A stretch of DNA of 64,000 nucleotides from Sphingobacterium hotanense (GCF_008274825.1 NZ_CP030848.1:1054001-1118000); one strand, 5' to 3'; shown: positions 17,817 to 27,853, counted from the first letter of the stretch. Translations and numbers: made by a program. Notes: generated by a model from the letters alone, not told the origin.

Positions 17817-18934
17817 TGAAGAAAACACTTCATAATTGGAAAGAGAGCTTATTGAGCTCTCTTTTCTTGCTTGTAGCTACTGGCAGTTTGTTGGCTCAAG
17901 GTATTTCCTGGCATAATCCATTGCAAGAATCCGCTCTGCAGGGACGTACAGCTGCTTTAAAAACAGAGGATGCGTACGCTCGATTGCCATTGAATTTGAA
18001 ATCGGAAGTTCGTGAACCGGTGTGGTATCTGGGGCAGCAAGCTGCGGGTATCTATGTGGAGTTTGTTTCGAACTCGCCGGAAGTATCCGTGCGCTACAAG
18101 GTGCGCAATGCTTTGAATATGCCCCATATGCCGACCACCGGTGTGAGCGGTGTCGACCTGTATGCAAAGGGTGAAAAAGAGGGCGATTGGAAATGGTCTT
18201 TTGGCAAATACAAGTTCGCTGACACCATTACTTACAACTATGTAAACCTTGCAGTGCCAACGAATAAGGGGAACCACTATAGACTTTATCTCCCCCTTTA
18301 TAATGCGGTTGATTGGATGGAGATCGGCGTAAATGAGGGAACGAGCTTTGAATTCAAGAAAAATACAGAAAAACCAATTATTGTCTACGGCACTTCCATT
18401 GCACAGGGAGCTTGTGCCACGCGTCCAGGTTTAGGCTGGACGAATATCCTCGGTCGTAACTTTAGCCAACCGGTGATCAATCTGGCGTTCTCCGGAAATG
18501 GTAGACTGGAACAGCCGATCCTCGACCTCATCAATGATGTCGATGCTGCTGCCTATTTGTTGGATTGCATCCCTAACCTAGGATTGAACAAAGATCGTTC
18601 GGCCGATGATCTGAAAAAGTTGATCATTAACGCTGTTTCTACCTTGCGTAAGAAGCATCCCAAGACGCCAATTATGCTGATGGCACACAGCTCTAGCGAG
18701 GTGCCGGGTATTATGAGCAAAACCAACCTTTCAGAATATGGCTCCTCTTCGGTGGTCGCATTCGAGACTTTTAAAGAGATTAAAGCAAAAGGCGATGCGA
18801 ATTTGTATTGGGTGTCAAGTCAGGATATTGGCTTCGATATCGAATCTACCGTAGATTATGCCCATCCTAATGATATAGGCATGAAGAAGATTTCCGATGC
18901 TTATACCAAAGTTTTGAAACAAATTTTGAGGTAG
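17816..18934 (+). CDS. SGNH/GDSL-type esterase with N-terminal GxDLY domain
   Basis: 372 aa, exported (signal peptide about residues 1-28, ending LLAQG). The N-terminal domain has GVDLYAKG (the GxDLY motif) near 110, followed by an SGNH hydrolase: IIVYGTSIAQGA (nucleophile Ser), NLAFSGNGRLE (oxyanion Gly/Asn) and DYAHPNDIGM (Asp-His). This family removes acetyl or other acyl groups from glycans or lipids. Translationally coupled to the DUF1080 gene, so a glycan-processing pair is inferred. Its TAG stop is the first triplet of a heptad tract. Confidence 0.85.
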   Translation: MKKTLHNWKESLLSSLFLLVATGSLLAQGISWHNPLQESALQGRTAALKTEDAYARLPLNLKSEVREPVWYLGQQAAGIYVEFVSNSPEVSVRYKVRNALNMPHMPTTGVSGVDLYAKGEKEGDWKWSFGKYKFADTITYNYVNLAVPTNKGNHYRLYLPLYNAVDWMEIGVNEGTSFEFKKNTEKPIIVYGTSIAQGACATRPGLGWTNILGRNFSQPVINLAFSGNGRLEQPILDLINDVDAAAYLLDCIPNLGLNKDRSADDLKKLIINAVSTLRKKHPKTPIMLMAHSSSEVPGIMSKTNLSEYGSSSVVAFETFKEIKAKGDANLYWVSSQDIGFDIESTVDYAHPNDIGMKKISDAYTKVLKQILR

Positions 18935-18974
18935 TATTTAGTAGACATTAGATATAAGACATTAGACATTAGAG
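18932..18974 (+). repeat. TAG-heptad tract beginning at the esterase stop codon
   Basis: TAGTATT, then TAGTAGACAT, then TAGATAT, AAGACAT, TAGACAT, TAGAGCA. The first TAG is the stop codon of the SGNH gene. It lies between stop and terminator and has no convergent partner within 200 bp. Confidence 0.75.
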
Positions 18975-18977
18975 CAG

Positions 18978-19001
18978 GGCGCCGATAAGGCGCCTTTTTT
19001 T
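18978..19001 (+). terminator. Intrinsic terminator after the SGNH esterase
   Basis: GGCGCC, gataa, GGCGCC, then seven T. Confidence 0.9.
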
Positions 19002-19146
19002 GTGATGGGTCGTCGTTATAGCTGGGTTTAGTCATTATGCATACTTTTCTCTGTTCTGTGAGGATCTTTTTTTTATGTAAAAAAATCAAACTTTTTTGCT
19101 AAGGTTTAATTCAGTTTCCCGTTTCTAGTGAAATTGTTTATAACCA

Positions 19147-20367
19147 ATGTATAATCTCGATGAAATTTTATCGCTTTTACAGAAGCGAATCGATGGCAGT
19201 ATAACTGAGGAAGAATCCACTATTTTAGAATGCTACGCTTCTTCCAATCCGTATTTCCAACGGGTTCTCGAAAAGATTGGAGAAGATGGTGTATTGTGGG
19301 ATGATCTAGTTGAAAAATTAGAGTTAGAAAAATCCGATAAAGAATCATGGGAGGAAAGGTTGAGGATTCAAACATTGGGTAAGGTTCGGGAGCAAGAATT
19401 TAAAGTTTTCCCAAATAAGTTTAAGCGTATATCATGGCTTCGTATAGCGAGTCTATTACTTGTCACACTCTCCATTTCTACCTTGTTTATTTTATATCTA
19501 AAAAGTCGAAATAGTTCTAATATCGAGATTGTTAGTGAAATTCCAACGCCTTCTTCCAAAGCAATTCTGCGACTCGATAATGGAAAAGTTATCGAGCTTG
19601 ATTCCGCGAAATCTGGGCTTCTGATAGATAACGGTTTATCCTATGTCGATGGAACATCTGTTGGCAATGACTCCGAACTATCAAACACTGTGATGCTCAG
19701 TTTGGAGGTTCCGAAAGGAGGTAACTATCATCTTGTTTTAGGCGACGGAACAAAGGTTTGGTTAAACTCGGGGAGTGTGTTGAAGTATCCTTTGAAGTTT
19801 AAAAACCAGGAGCGATTAGTAGAGCTGTCAGGGGAAGGGTATTTCGAAGTTTCTACGAGGGTCCATACAGACCTTTCAGATCAAGAGCAGGTTCGGACAC
19901 CGTTCTTAATACATACAAAAAGACAAATTATAGAAGTGCTAGGCACAGCTTTCAATGTAGAAGCTTATGCTGACGATAAACTTGAGAAAACAAGTTTAGT
20001 ACATGGTAGAGTCCGTGTTAGGGAAGTACTTAGATCTTCGGAAAAATTAAATCTAATTCCAGGAGAGCAGTCGATTATTAGCGATTCATCTATCGAGAAG
20101 ACGCAATTTAATCCAGACGACATTTTAGGATGGAAGGATAATAAGTTCATTTTCAACAATACTGACTTGAGTCAAGCATTGAAAGTATTGAGTAGATGGT
20201 ATGATTTCGATGTTCTTTATGAAGGCGAGGTGCCCCAATCTCAATTTTATGCAGAAATCAATCGTTCCAATAAATTAACCACAGTACTAAAAACACTAGA
20301 AAAAGGAGGTGTAAAATTCAGAATGGAAAAACAAGATAACCGCTTTCGGTTAGTAGTTAAGAAATAA
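19147..20367 (+). CDS. FecR-family anti-sigma factor
   Basis: 406 aa. Cytoplasmic N-terminal domain (residues 1-95, Glu-rich helices), one transmembrane helix (about 98-118, LRIASLLLVTLSISTLFILYL), then a periplasmic FecR domain: VPKGGNYHLVLGDGTKVWLNSGS near 198, ELSGEGYFEV near 226, FLIHTKRQIIEVLGTAFNV near 257, and a C-terminal STN-like DUF4974 domain (FIFNNTDLSQALKVLSRWY near 338). It relays the substrate signal from the STN domain of the next gene's SusC to an ECF sigma factor. The sigma gene expected directly upstream is absent; the only one in the locus is 12 kb downstream. Confidence 0.92.
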   Translation: MYNLDEILSLLQKRIDGSITEEESTILECYASSNPYFQRVLEKIGEDGVLWDDLVEKLELEKSDKESWEERLRIQTLGKVREQEFKVFPNKFKRISWLRIASLLLVTLSISTLFILYLKSRNSSNIEIVSEIPTPSSKAILRLDNGKVIELDSAKSGLLIDNGLSYVDGTSVGNDSELSNTVMLSLEVPKGGNYHLVLGDGTKVWLNSGSVLKYPLKFKNQERLVELSGEGYFEVSTRVHTDLSDQEQVRTPFLIHTKRQIIEVLGTAFNVEAYADDKLEKTSLVHGRVRVREVLRSSEKLNLIPGEQSIISDSSIEKTQFNPDDILGWKDNKFIFNNTDLSQALKVLSRWYDFDVLYEGEVPQSQFYAEINRSNKLTTVLKTLEKGGVKFRMEKQDNRFRLVVKK

Positions 20368-20381
20368 TGGATTAAAAATGA

Positions 20382-20411
20382 GTCCAAATAGTGCTGCTAC
20401 ACTATTTGGAC
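20382..20411 (+). promoter_or_regulatory. Perfect 12-bp hairpin between fecR and susC
   Basis: GTCCAAATAGTG (20382-20393) and CACTATTTGGAC (20400-20411) with a 6-base loop, 14 bp after the fecR stop and 84 bp before susC. There is no U-run, so it looks like an mRNA processing or stability element, or an operator, rather than a plain terminator. Confidence 0.6.
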
Positions 20412-20494
20412 GTGATTTAAATCAATTATTTAATCAATTGAACTGTAGGAAGGCCAATTAAAAGCAACAAAAACAATTTAAACCACTTAAAATT

Positions 20495-23400
20495 ATGATT
20501 TTTTATTCAATTGTTAAAGACCGTATCAGGTCTTTAGGGAAGCCATTTTTACTAGCCATGAAATTAATAGTCTTATTAACTTTCTTAAATATCTGCACCG
20601 TTCTAGGGAATGGACTTGCGCAGCAAGTTACCCTGAAGGGGGAGGGCATTACTTTGGTACAGGCCATGCGCAGCATTCAACAGCAGACCGGTAAACAGTT
20701 TTTTCTGAATGGGAGAAAACTAGCCGAGCTTAGGGTGAATATTAATGTGAAATCGATGGATTTACCGCTCGCTATGGAGTCCCTTTTAAACGGAAAGCCG
20801 GTTTCTTGGGAAATGCAAGATGACATCATCGTAATTAAGCAAAAGCAGAACGGAAATCTGAAGCCTCAAAAATTGCAAATTCATGCGGAGAGTCTTAATG
20901 CTTGGAATCAGCAAAGCAACGTTCAAGGCGTTGTTAGCAAAGAGTCAGGAGAGCCTCTAGCTGGTGCCACCGTGGCTATAAAAGGCACTTCTGCTGCTGT
21001 TTCTACAAATGAAAGAGGCGAATATTCCTTATCCTATTCCACTCAAAACCCTGTTTTAATTGTCAGTTTGATGGGGTTTTCGAGTAAAGAAGTTGCAATC
21101 GGCAATCGATCAAATGTAAATATAACCTTATTGGAGGCTGTTGATGATATAGATGAGGTTGTCGTAGTTGGATATGGTACGCAGAAGAAAATCAATTTAA
21201 CAGGTTCTGTGGCGACAGTTAGTGGCGATGAAATTGCAAAAACACCGACAAATAATTTATCGAATGCAATAGGTGGTCGTATGCCTGGGGTTTCCTCAGT
21301 GAACTCTGATGGTCGCCCGGGGAACGGATCCACTATTCGTGTTCGCGGATTAAGCACACTGAATGACAATAATCCACTCGTGGTAGTCGACGGTGTGGTT
21401 CGTTCCGATGGCTTTGGAAATATCGATCCAAACGAAGTCGCTAGCATTTCCGTTTTGAAAGATGCGTCAGCCGCAGCGGTTTATGGCGCTCGAGCAGCAA
21501 ACGGTGTTATCCTGATTACCACAAAAAGAGGAAAAGTCGGAAAACCCGTTTTAACTTACTCTGGCATGGTAGGGCTGCAGGAGCCAACCCAATATCCAAC
21601 GTTAATGACCGCTTATGACTATGGTGTTACGCGCAATCAGGCATTCTATAATCAAGGCTACGATCCGAATAACCCCGCACAGGCAAATAACTTCTATACC
21701 GATGCTGAATTACAGAAATTTAAGGAAAGTGGAACCGATTGGTATGCTGAAACGTTCAAAGATCGTAGTCCTAAAAATCAACATAATTTGAGTCTTCAGG
21801 GTGGTAGCGAGTCTGTTCGATATTTTGGTTCGCTAGGTTATCTGAACCAAACCGGATTATATGATAATATCGGTTTCAAACGATATAATATTCGTTCAAA
21901 TATCGATGCTTCAATAACAAATAGTTTAACGGTTGGATTAAATCTTGAAGCACGACAGGAGCTATTTGAATCTCCAAGTTGGGACGCTTCGGAAATCTTT
22001 CATCGTGTTATCAACGCTTCTCCTACGCGTTTAGCATATCACCCTAGCGGTAGAGCTGCTAATACCACAGGTTCGCATCCGGTAGAAATGATAAGAAACT
22101 CTGGGTACAAAGATCAAGAATACGATATTTTTCAAGGAACCTTATTCTTCAATCAAAAGTTAGACATACTGACTGAAGGACTCGCACTGAATGGAAATTT
22201 CTCGTACTATAAACAACATTATTTCAATAAGGTGTTCGCGATGCCTTATACCATGTACGATGAAGATGCACAGGGAAATGTTACCAATGAAAAAATGGTG
22301 GGTAGTAAAACGTCTTTAACCGAAGGTTTTGATGCCTTGACCAATACGACTTACAATATTTCATTGAACTACGCCCGCGACTTTAATAATCATAATGTTG
22401 CCGGTATGCTACTTTATGAGCAATATGGAGCAAAAGGTAAAAACTTTACCGCGAGAAAGGAAGATTTCATATCAAATATAAAAGATGAATTTTTTGCGAG
22501 TGGGCCAACTAATCAATCCATTGATGGACGTGGATATATCAACGATGCACGTCGTTCGCTCGTGGGGCGCGTGAATTATGCTTTTGCAGGAAAATATTTG
22601 TTTGAAGGGACGTTTAGGTATGATGGCTCTTATCGTTTCCCGAAAGAGAGACGATTTGGCTTCTTTCCTGCAGTTTCTGCGGGTTGGAGAATTTCAGAAG
22701 AACCTTTTTTTAAGAATAATGAGAGTTTGAACTTTATAAATAACCTAAAGCTACGGGCATCTAAAGGTTTGATAGGTAATGATCGAGTGAATGCATATCA
22801 ATTCTTGGAGAGTTATTCAATCATAACCGGGGCAGGGCCTGTGGTCGACGGGCAAGCTGTACCACAGGTTGGATATGGTGTTTATCCGAATTATAATATT
22901 ACTTGGGAAAAACAAGACAACACGAACATTGGATTGGAATGGAGCCTATGGAATTCTATGTTGAATTTCGAAGTCGACTATTTCTTCCGACATACCCGCG
23001 ACATCCTTTGGAGCAAGGATAGATCGGTTCCTGGAACTTTTGGCCGCCAGTTGCCAAATGAAAATTATGCCAAAGTTAAAAGTAAAGGTGTTGAATTCAC
23101 TATCGGCCATCAGAACGCTGTTAATGACTGGAGTTACAATTTTAGGCTAGTGGGTTCTTATGCAACAAATGAAGTAACACAAATAGACGATCCCGCGAAT
23201 GCGATGGACTTTAATAAGCAACTAGGGCGTCCCATTGGCTACCGTGCAGGCTACGAAGCATTGGGTTTATTTCGATCAAAAGAAGAAGCTGATTCATGGT
23301 ATGGCGGCAAACAGTTCGGTTTGCAAAGTCTTCCAGGAGATATCAAATACGCTGATATCGACGGTGATGGCGAAATTACTATCCAAGACCAAAAAGTCAT

Positions 23401-23896
23401 TGCTAACTATGGAAGTGAACCGCGCATTATGTACGGTTTTAATGGATCGCTTTCATGGAAGAATTTAGACATGAATTTCTTTTTCCAAGGAGCTTCACAA
23501 CGTAATATGATGTTGACTGCCGCTGGACGTGTGATGTATTTGAACGGTGGGTCAAGTAATAACTTCGCTTATTTTGCTGATTCATGGTCTCCTGAGAATC
23601 CAGACGCCAAATATCCGCTTGCATGGGTTGACTCTCGATCAATCAATAATCGCGATTCTAATTTCTGGTTGCGCAAGGCCGGGTATGTGCGATTAAAGTC
23701 ATTGGACTTGGGATATAATTTCTCTGGCGACTGGTTAGATAAAATCAAAGTCAGCAAAATGAGATTATATGTATCAGGATTTAATCTATTCACGATTAGC
23801 CAAATCGATGAATTAGATCCTGAAGCTGCAACAGGTGCTGGAAACTACTATCCGCAACAACGTAAATACAACCTAGGTGTTATGCTTTCATTTTAA
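20495..23896 (+). CDS. SusC/RagA-family TonB-linked outer membrane transporter with STN domain
   Basis: 1133 aa. Signal/transmembrane segment (about residues 20-45), STN secretin/TonB short domain (about 55-120, VNINVKSMDLPLAMESLL), carboxypeptidase-regulatory domain (GVVSKESGEPLAGATVAIKG near 150), TonB-box region DDIDEVVVVGYGTQKK near 213, plug (PLVVVDGVVRSDGFGNI; SISVLKDASAAAVYGARAANG) and barrel. The STN domain implies signalling to the FecR encoded just upstream. It forms a lidded import complex with the SusD encoded 12 bp downstream. Confidence 0.95.
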   Translation: MIFYSIVKDRIRSLGKPFLLAMKLIVLLTFLNICTVLGNGLAQQVTLKGEGITLVQAMRSIQQQTGKQFFLNGRKLAELRVNINVKSMDLPLAMESLLNGKPVSWEMQDDIIVIKQKQNGNLKPQKLQIHAESLNAWNQQSNVQGVVSKESGEPLAGATVAIKGTSAAVSTNERGEYSLSYSTQNPVLIVSLMGFSSKEVAIGNRSNVNITLLEAVDDIDEVVVVGYGTQKKINLTGSVATVSGDEIAKTPTNNLSNAIGGRMPGVSSVNSDGRPGNGSTIRVRGLSTLNDNNPLVVVDGVVRSDGFGNIDPNEVASISVLKDASAAAVYGARAANGVILITTKRGKVGKPVLTYSGMVGLQEPTQYPTLMTAYDYGVTRNQAFYNQGYDPNNPAQANNFYTDAELQKFKESGTDWYAETFKDRSPKNQHNLSLQGGSESVRYFGSLGYLNQTGLYDNIGFKRYNIRSNIDASITNSLTVGLNLEARQELFESPSWDASEIFHRVINASPTRLAYHPSGRAANTTGSHPVEMIRNSGYKDQEYDIFQGTLFFNQKLDILTEGLALNGNFSYYKQHYFNKVFAMPYTMYDEDAQGNVTNEKMVGSKTSLTEGFDALTNTTYNISLNYARDFNNHNVAGMLLYEQYGAKGKNFTARKEDFISNIKDEFFASGPTNQSIDGRGYINDARRSLVGRVNYAFAGKYLFEGTFRYDGSYRFPKERRFGFFPAVSAGWRISEEPFFKNNESLNFINNLKLRASKGLIGNDRVNAYQFLESYSIITGAGPVVDGQAVPQVGYGVYPNYNITWEKQDNTNIGLEWSLWNSMLNFEVDYFFRHTRDILWSKDRSVPGTFGRQLPNENYAKVKSKGVEFTIGHQNAVNDWSYNFRLVGSYATNEVTQIDDPANAMDFNKQLGRPIGYRAGYEALGLFRSKEEADSWYGGKQFGLQSLPGDIKYADIDGDGEITIQDQKVIANYGSEPRIMYGFNGSLSWKNLDMNFFFQGASQRNMMLTAAGRVMYLNGGSSNNFAYFADSWSPENPDAKYPLAWVDSRSINNRDSNFWLRKAGYVRLKSLDLGYNFSGDWLDKIKVSKMRLYVSGFNLFTISQIDELDPEAATGAGNYYPQQRKYNLGVMLSF

Positions 23897-23907
23897 TTAT
23901 TAACGTT

Positions 23908-25554
23908 ATGAAATTCACAAAATATATAGCAATAGTCGCTTTCTTTACTTTCGCCTTTTCTTCCTGCGAGTCAGACTTTTTAGACCCCAAAAATCCATCG
24001 GCTATTTCAGAAGAAGACGTATGGTCGGACGGTAAATTAATTGAGTTATTAGTCAACCAAATGTATAATGATAGACAAGGATACGAATATTCAAATACGC
24101 AAGACAACATCGTCGATGAAGGTCGATGTAATTATACGGGGGATGCACCCAACCAAATCCTTCGAGGTCAATGGGATCAGACTTATAATCCATTGGGTTT
24201 TTGGGCATACCAACAGGTTCGTCGAGCAAACGAGTTTTTATCAAAGATTGATGGCGCTACGCTAGATGACGAAACGCGAAAGCGCCTAAAAGGAGAGGCG
24301 CGTTTTCTAAGGGCCTTTCTATATTTTGATATGGTCAAACGTTATGGTGGAATTCCAATCATAACAACACCACAAGACATCTCGGATGATTTGATGGTAA
24401 AAAGAGCCAGTATTAAAGAAACGTTTGACTTTATCGTGAGTGAATTAAGATTAGCTAAGGATGAACTACCCCCTTCAGCGCCGAGAGGAAGAGCATCCCA
24501 AGGGTCGGCCATGGCATTGTTAGGAAGAGCCTTATTGTATTATGCTAGTCCTCTGTATAACGAGGAAAACAATAGTTCACTTTGGGCAGAGGCTGCGAAA
24601 GCAAGCAAAGATGTAATGGATTTGAACAAATATAGCTTGTATCCCGATTTGAATAAAATCTGGTTGGATAAGGCAAATAATCACGTTGAGTCAATTTTTG
24701 AAATACAATATAAATTACCAGAAAAGCAACACAGCTGGGATGCTGGATTGAGACCCCTAATCCTTGCCAATAACAATGCTGGTCAACTATCTCCATTGCA
24801 GGAATTGGTAGACGCATTTCCGATGAAGAACGGAAAAGGAATCAAAGAAGCGGGATCAAATTACAATCCGAACGATCCCTATGTCGGTCGCGACAATCGT
24901 TTTTATGCATTCATCGCATTTAATGGGTCTAAAGTCAAGGGTACAACTTCTGGTCCGCCAGTTCGTGAAATCACGTTGGAAACATACTCAGGTGGTAGAG
25001 ATTATGACGCCTCAAAAGAGAATACGATCTATAACACCATAACGAGCTACTATACGCGAAAAGCTATCAATCCAGATAATACAATATATACCGGCAGCAC
25101 AGGAAGTGACCAGCCATGGATAGAACTGCGCTATGCAGAGGTTTTGTTGAATTATGCAGAGGCTCAGAACGAGGCGCTTTCCTCACCAGATGCTTCCGTC
25201 TATCAAGCGTTGAATACGCTGCGAAAACGCGCAGGTATAACGTCAGATTTGGCAGTAGGATCACTAAATAAAGTGCAGATGCGCGATTTGATTCGTAACG
25301 AACGTTATGTGGAAATGTGCTTTGAGAAGAAGAGATATTGGGATTTAAGACGTTGGAAATTGGCAGAAACAGTCTTAAACGGGAAAAAATATCACGGGGC
25401 CCTAATAACCAAGCATGCAGACGGAAGCTTCACATATGCTTATCCTGAAGTTGATGCAACACCGATCGTGTTTGAAAGCAAAATGTATTTTATGCCGATT
25501 CCACAAGGCGAAATTGATAAAAATGGAAACCTAGAACAGAACCAAGGTTGGTAG
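23908..25554 (+). CDS. SusD/RagB-family substrate-binding lipoprotein
   Basis: 548 aa. Lipobox FSSC at about residues 17-20, then TPR-like SusD fold: LKGEARFLRAFLYFDMVKRYGGIPI near 130, ASQGSAMALLGRALLYYASPL near 195, and C-terminal RYAEVLLNYAEAQNEA and LIRNERYVEMCFEKKRYWDLRRW. Surface lid of the SusC transporter. The ligand cannot be read from the sequence. Confidence 0.94.
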   Translation: MKFTKYIAIVAFFTFAFSSCESDFLDPKNPSAISEEDVWSDGKLIELLVNQMYNDRQGYEYSNTQDNIVDEGRCNYTGDAPNQILRGQWDQTYNPLGFWAYQQVRRANEFLSKIDGATLDDETRKRLKGEARFLRAFLYFDMVKRYGGIPIITTPQDISDDLMVKRASIKETFDFIVSELRLAKDELPPSAPRGRASQGSAMALLGRALLYYASPLYNEENNSSLWAEAAKASKDVMDLNKYSLYPDLNKIWLDKANNHVESIFEIQYKLPEKQHSWDAGLRPLILANNNAGQLSPLQELVDAFPMKNGKGIKEAGSNYNPNDPYVGRDNRFYAFIAFNGSKVKGTTSGPPVREITLETYSGGRDYDASKENTIYNTITSYYTRKAINPDNTIYTGSTGSDQPWIELRYAEVLLNYAEAQNEALSSPDASVYQALNTLRKRAGITSDLAVGSLNKVQMRDLIRNERYVEMCFEKKRYWDLRRWKLAETVLNGKKYHGALITKHADGSFTYAYPEVDATPIVFESKMYFMPIPQGEIDKNGNLEQNQGW

Positions 25555-25579
25555 TGATAAACGCTAAAACTAATTTATT

Positions 25580-26326
25580 ATGAGATACGAATTAATGATT
25601 CCGACACAGATTCGTAAAGCAATCGCTGACAACATTCCGGTCGTTCTTCCATTAGGTGTGTTGGAATATCATGGAGAGCATCTATGCACAGGAGTAGACA
25701 CTTTGGTGATTACGGAGACGTTAGCACGATTAGAAAACGAAGTTCCCTTTATTATCTTACCAGCCTTTTATTATGGCGCTTCAAGCTACGCGGTCGAAGG
25801 CCCTGAAGCAAATGGTAGTATACATAATCGACCAGATATACTTTATCCTTTTGCAAGTTCATTATTTATGAACTTGCTAAGGATTGGTTTTCGGAATATC
25901 CATATCATTGTGCATCATCAGAGTGAGAATTTTGCAGCAGGGATGCCTACGGATTTATCTTTCAAATTAGCAGCACGGCAGACCTTGTTCGATTTTATTG
26001 AGCGGCAATCTGGTGAAGGCTGGTGGGGTAAAGCAGACGCTGCAAATTATTATGAAGGGCATGAGGAAGGCGATAATCCATTTAATTGGATTCAAGCTTA
26101 TCCATTATTGTCCGATTCTATTCAAAAGGAATATCCTATTGATCATGCAGGGAAATTAGAAACAGCATTAATGATGGCAGTATGTCCTGAAGGGGTATAT
26201 ATGGATCATTTCTCGGAGGATAAATGGTATACGCAGACTGCAAAAGACGCCAACTTGGAGTACGGTGAAGCTGTCTTAGCCAGAGTTAAGGATCATTTGA
26301 TAGCGAAATTGAAGCCGAAATCCTAA
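25580..26326 (+). CDS. Creatininase-family metal-dependent hydrolase
   Basis: 248 aa, cytoplasmic (no signal). Creatininase-fold metal ligands are recognisable: PLGVLEYHGEHLCTGVDT near residue 29 (Glu, His, Asp), HIIVHHQSENFAAG near 109, and DHAGKLETALMM near 191. The family includes creatininase, FAPy deformylase and, as I recall, ring-opening hydrolases of oxidised inositols. Given its neighbours (SusCD, lactonase-like, UxaA-type dehydratase), hydrolysis of a cyclic sugar- or cyclitol-derived intermediate is a reasonable inference; creatinine itself is unlikely. Confidence 0.75.
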   Translation: MRYELMIPTQIRKAIADNIPVVLPLGVLEYHGEHLCTGVDTLVITETLARLENEVPFIILPAFYYGASSYAVEGPEANGSIHNRPDILYPFASSLFMNLLRIGFRNIHIIVHHQSENFAAGMPTDLSFKLAARQTLFDFIERQSGEGWWGKADAANYYEGHEEGDNPFNWIQAYPLLSDSIQKEYPIDHAGKLETALMMAVCPEGVYMDHFSEDKWYTQTAKDANLEYGEAVLARVKDHLIAKLKPKS

Positions 26327-26336
26327 TATCAAGATT

Positions 26337-27545
26337 ATGAAAACATTGTCAACAGCAAATGTTAGGCTATATTTAATCATTATCGGGTGTATGTACGCGG
26401 TTTTGGGCTTTTCTATAGGAATAAATGCCTATTTCATCCCTTTTGTTCAAGAAGCATTTACATTAAAAACAGCAACGTCATATCTTATTATGACAGCTAC
26501 TTTTTCAGCTTACGTGCTTTTTGCCATTCCTTCAGCAATGTTGCTAAAGAAGATTGGATACCGTAATTCTATATGTACCTCATTTTTCATATTGGCAAGT
26601 GGGTTCACACTAATAGCTTTTTCTTCCCAGTCAGCGAGTTTTGAATTATTCCTTTTCGGCCTTTTTGTGTTGGGGATTGCGCAGACCTTGCTCACGGACT
26701 CCATCAATTCTTATGTGACGATCCTGGGATCGCCGGAGTCCGCAGCCAAGCGAATCAGTATCATGGGGATCGCTGATAAACTAGCACTTGCAGGTGCATC
26801 CTTTATTTTGGCCCTGTTCTTAGACTTAAAGAATGTAGATATCAACCACCTAAAAATTCCATTTTACAGTATCGCTGCGATTGCCGTTTTAGTCGGGGTT
26901 GCGATATATTTTTCTCCTTTACCAGAAATATCCGCACCAGGTGAAGATAGCGAAAGTTCAGAGCTTGATGCCAGCGTTTATGGAAATACGAAATCATCCA
27001 TCTTCCAGATCCCACATTTATATCTCGGCGCGATTGCAATATTCTTTGATGTCGGGGTGGAAATAATTGCTCTTGGATCAATTAATGATTATGCAAAGAG
27101 TTTAAATCTCGAACATCCTGAACACTATGTTTGGTATACGACCTTTGGAATGGTATTTGGCTACTTGTGTGGCGTAAGCCTAATACCAAAACGACTTTCC
27201 CAAAGACAGGGACTTGTTATATGCACACTTTTGGGTATAGTAACTACAATAGTTATATTGGTTGTAGAACCGATTATCTCTATCTATCTCGTCGCCGCTC
27301 TAGGCGTCGCAAACTCCTTACTATGGCCGACGGTATTTCCTTTGGCATTACGTGACCTGGGACGCTTTACTAAAAAAGGAGCTTCAGTGTTGGTGATGGG
27401 TATTATTGGGGGTGCAGTGCTTCCTTTAATCTTCGGTTATTTAGCGGATCTGTATGAACATCAAATCGCCTATTCAATCTGTATTCCTGCTTATCTATAT
27501 CTGTTATTCTATGCTTTAATAGGCAGTAAGCTGAGACCACATTAA
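26337..27545 (+). CDS. MFS transporter
   Basis: 402 aa with 12 predicted membrane helices in two bundles joined by a hydrophilic loop at about residues 200-220. Helix 2 region LFAIPSAMLLKKIGYRNSI holds the MFS inter-helix motif in a form seen in FucP/sugar porters. It would carry the product of outer-membrane import and periplasmic hydrolysis into the cytoplasm. Substrate not identifiable. Confidence 0.8.
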   Translation: MKTLSTANVRLYLIIIGCMYAVLGFSIGINAYFIPFVQEAFTLKTATSYLIMTATFSAYVLFAIPSAMLLKKIGYRNSICTSFFILASGFTLIAFSSQSASFELFLFGLFVLGIAQTLLTDSINSYVTILGSPESAAKRISIMGIADKLALAGASFILALFLDLKNVDINHLKIPFYSIAAIAVLVGVAIYFSPLPEISAPGEDSESSELDASVYGNTKSSIFQIPHLYLGAIAIFFDVGVEIIALGSINDYAKSLNLEHPEHYVWYTTFGMVFGYLCGVSLIPKRLSQRQGLVICTLLGIVTTIVILVVEPIISIYLVAALGVANSLLWPTVFPLALRDLGRFTKKGASVLVMGIIGGAVLPLIFGYLADLYEHQIAYSICIPAYLYLLFYALIGSKLRPH

Positions 27546-27556
27546 CGTATAAATTG

Positions 27557-27853
27557 ATGGAAAAGTTATATAAGATTAATGATAAAGACAATGTCTATGT
27601 TCTGAAAGAGCCGGTTTTATCGGGTGAATTCATTGAGATTGATGGTAATCCAATTAGAATTCCCTATGATATGGGACGCGGGCATAAACTCGCTGCCAGC
27701 AAAATCCAAAAAGGTGAAAAAGTCATCAAATTTTGTATGAAGATCGGTTCTGCCACGAAGGAAATCCAACTTGGAGAACATGTGCATTTACATAATTTGA
27801 AAAGCGATTATTTACCAACATATTCTAAGGATGAACGATTTGATAACAAGTAA
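27557..27853 (+). CDS. UxaA-type dehydratase small subunit (SAF domain)
   Basis: 98 aa SAF domain. GRGHKLAASKIQKGEKVIKF near residue 36 and GEHVHLHNLKSDY near 75 match the N-terminal domain of altronate/galactarate dehydratases (also SuyA of sulfolactate lyase). Split small and large subunits are known in this family. The start is the ATG at 27557, one codon after an in-frame TTG. It overlaps the large-subunit gene by 23 bp, consistent with coupled 1:1 synthesis. Confidence 0.8.
   Translation: MEKLYKINDKDNVYVLKEPVLSGEFIEIDGNPIRIPYDMGRGHKLAASKIQKGEKVIKFCMKIGSATKEIQLGEHVHLHNLKSDYLPTYSKDERFDNK

Noticed and set aside
18901..19089. 62-codon minus-strand frame over the SGNH stop
   Set aside because: It is the open complement of a TAG-heptad tract.
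24545..24817. Antisense frames inside susD and other large genes
   Set aside because: They are shadows of well-supported coding regions.
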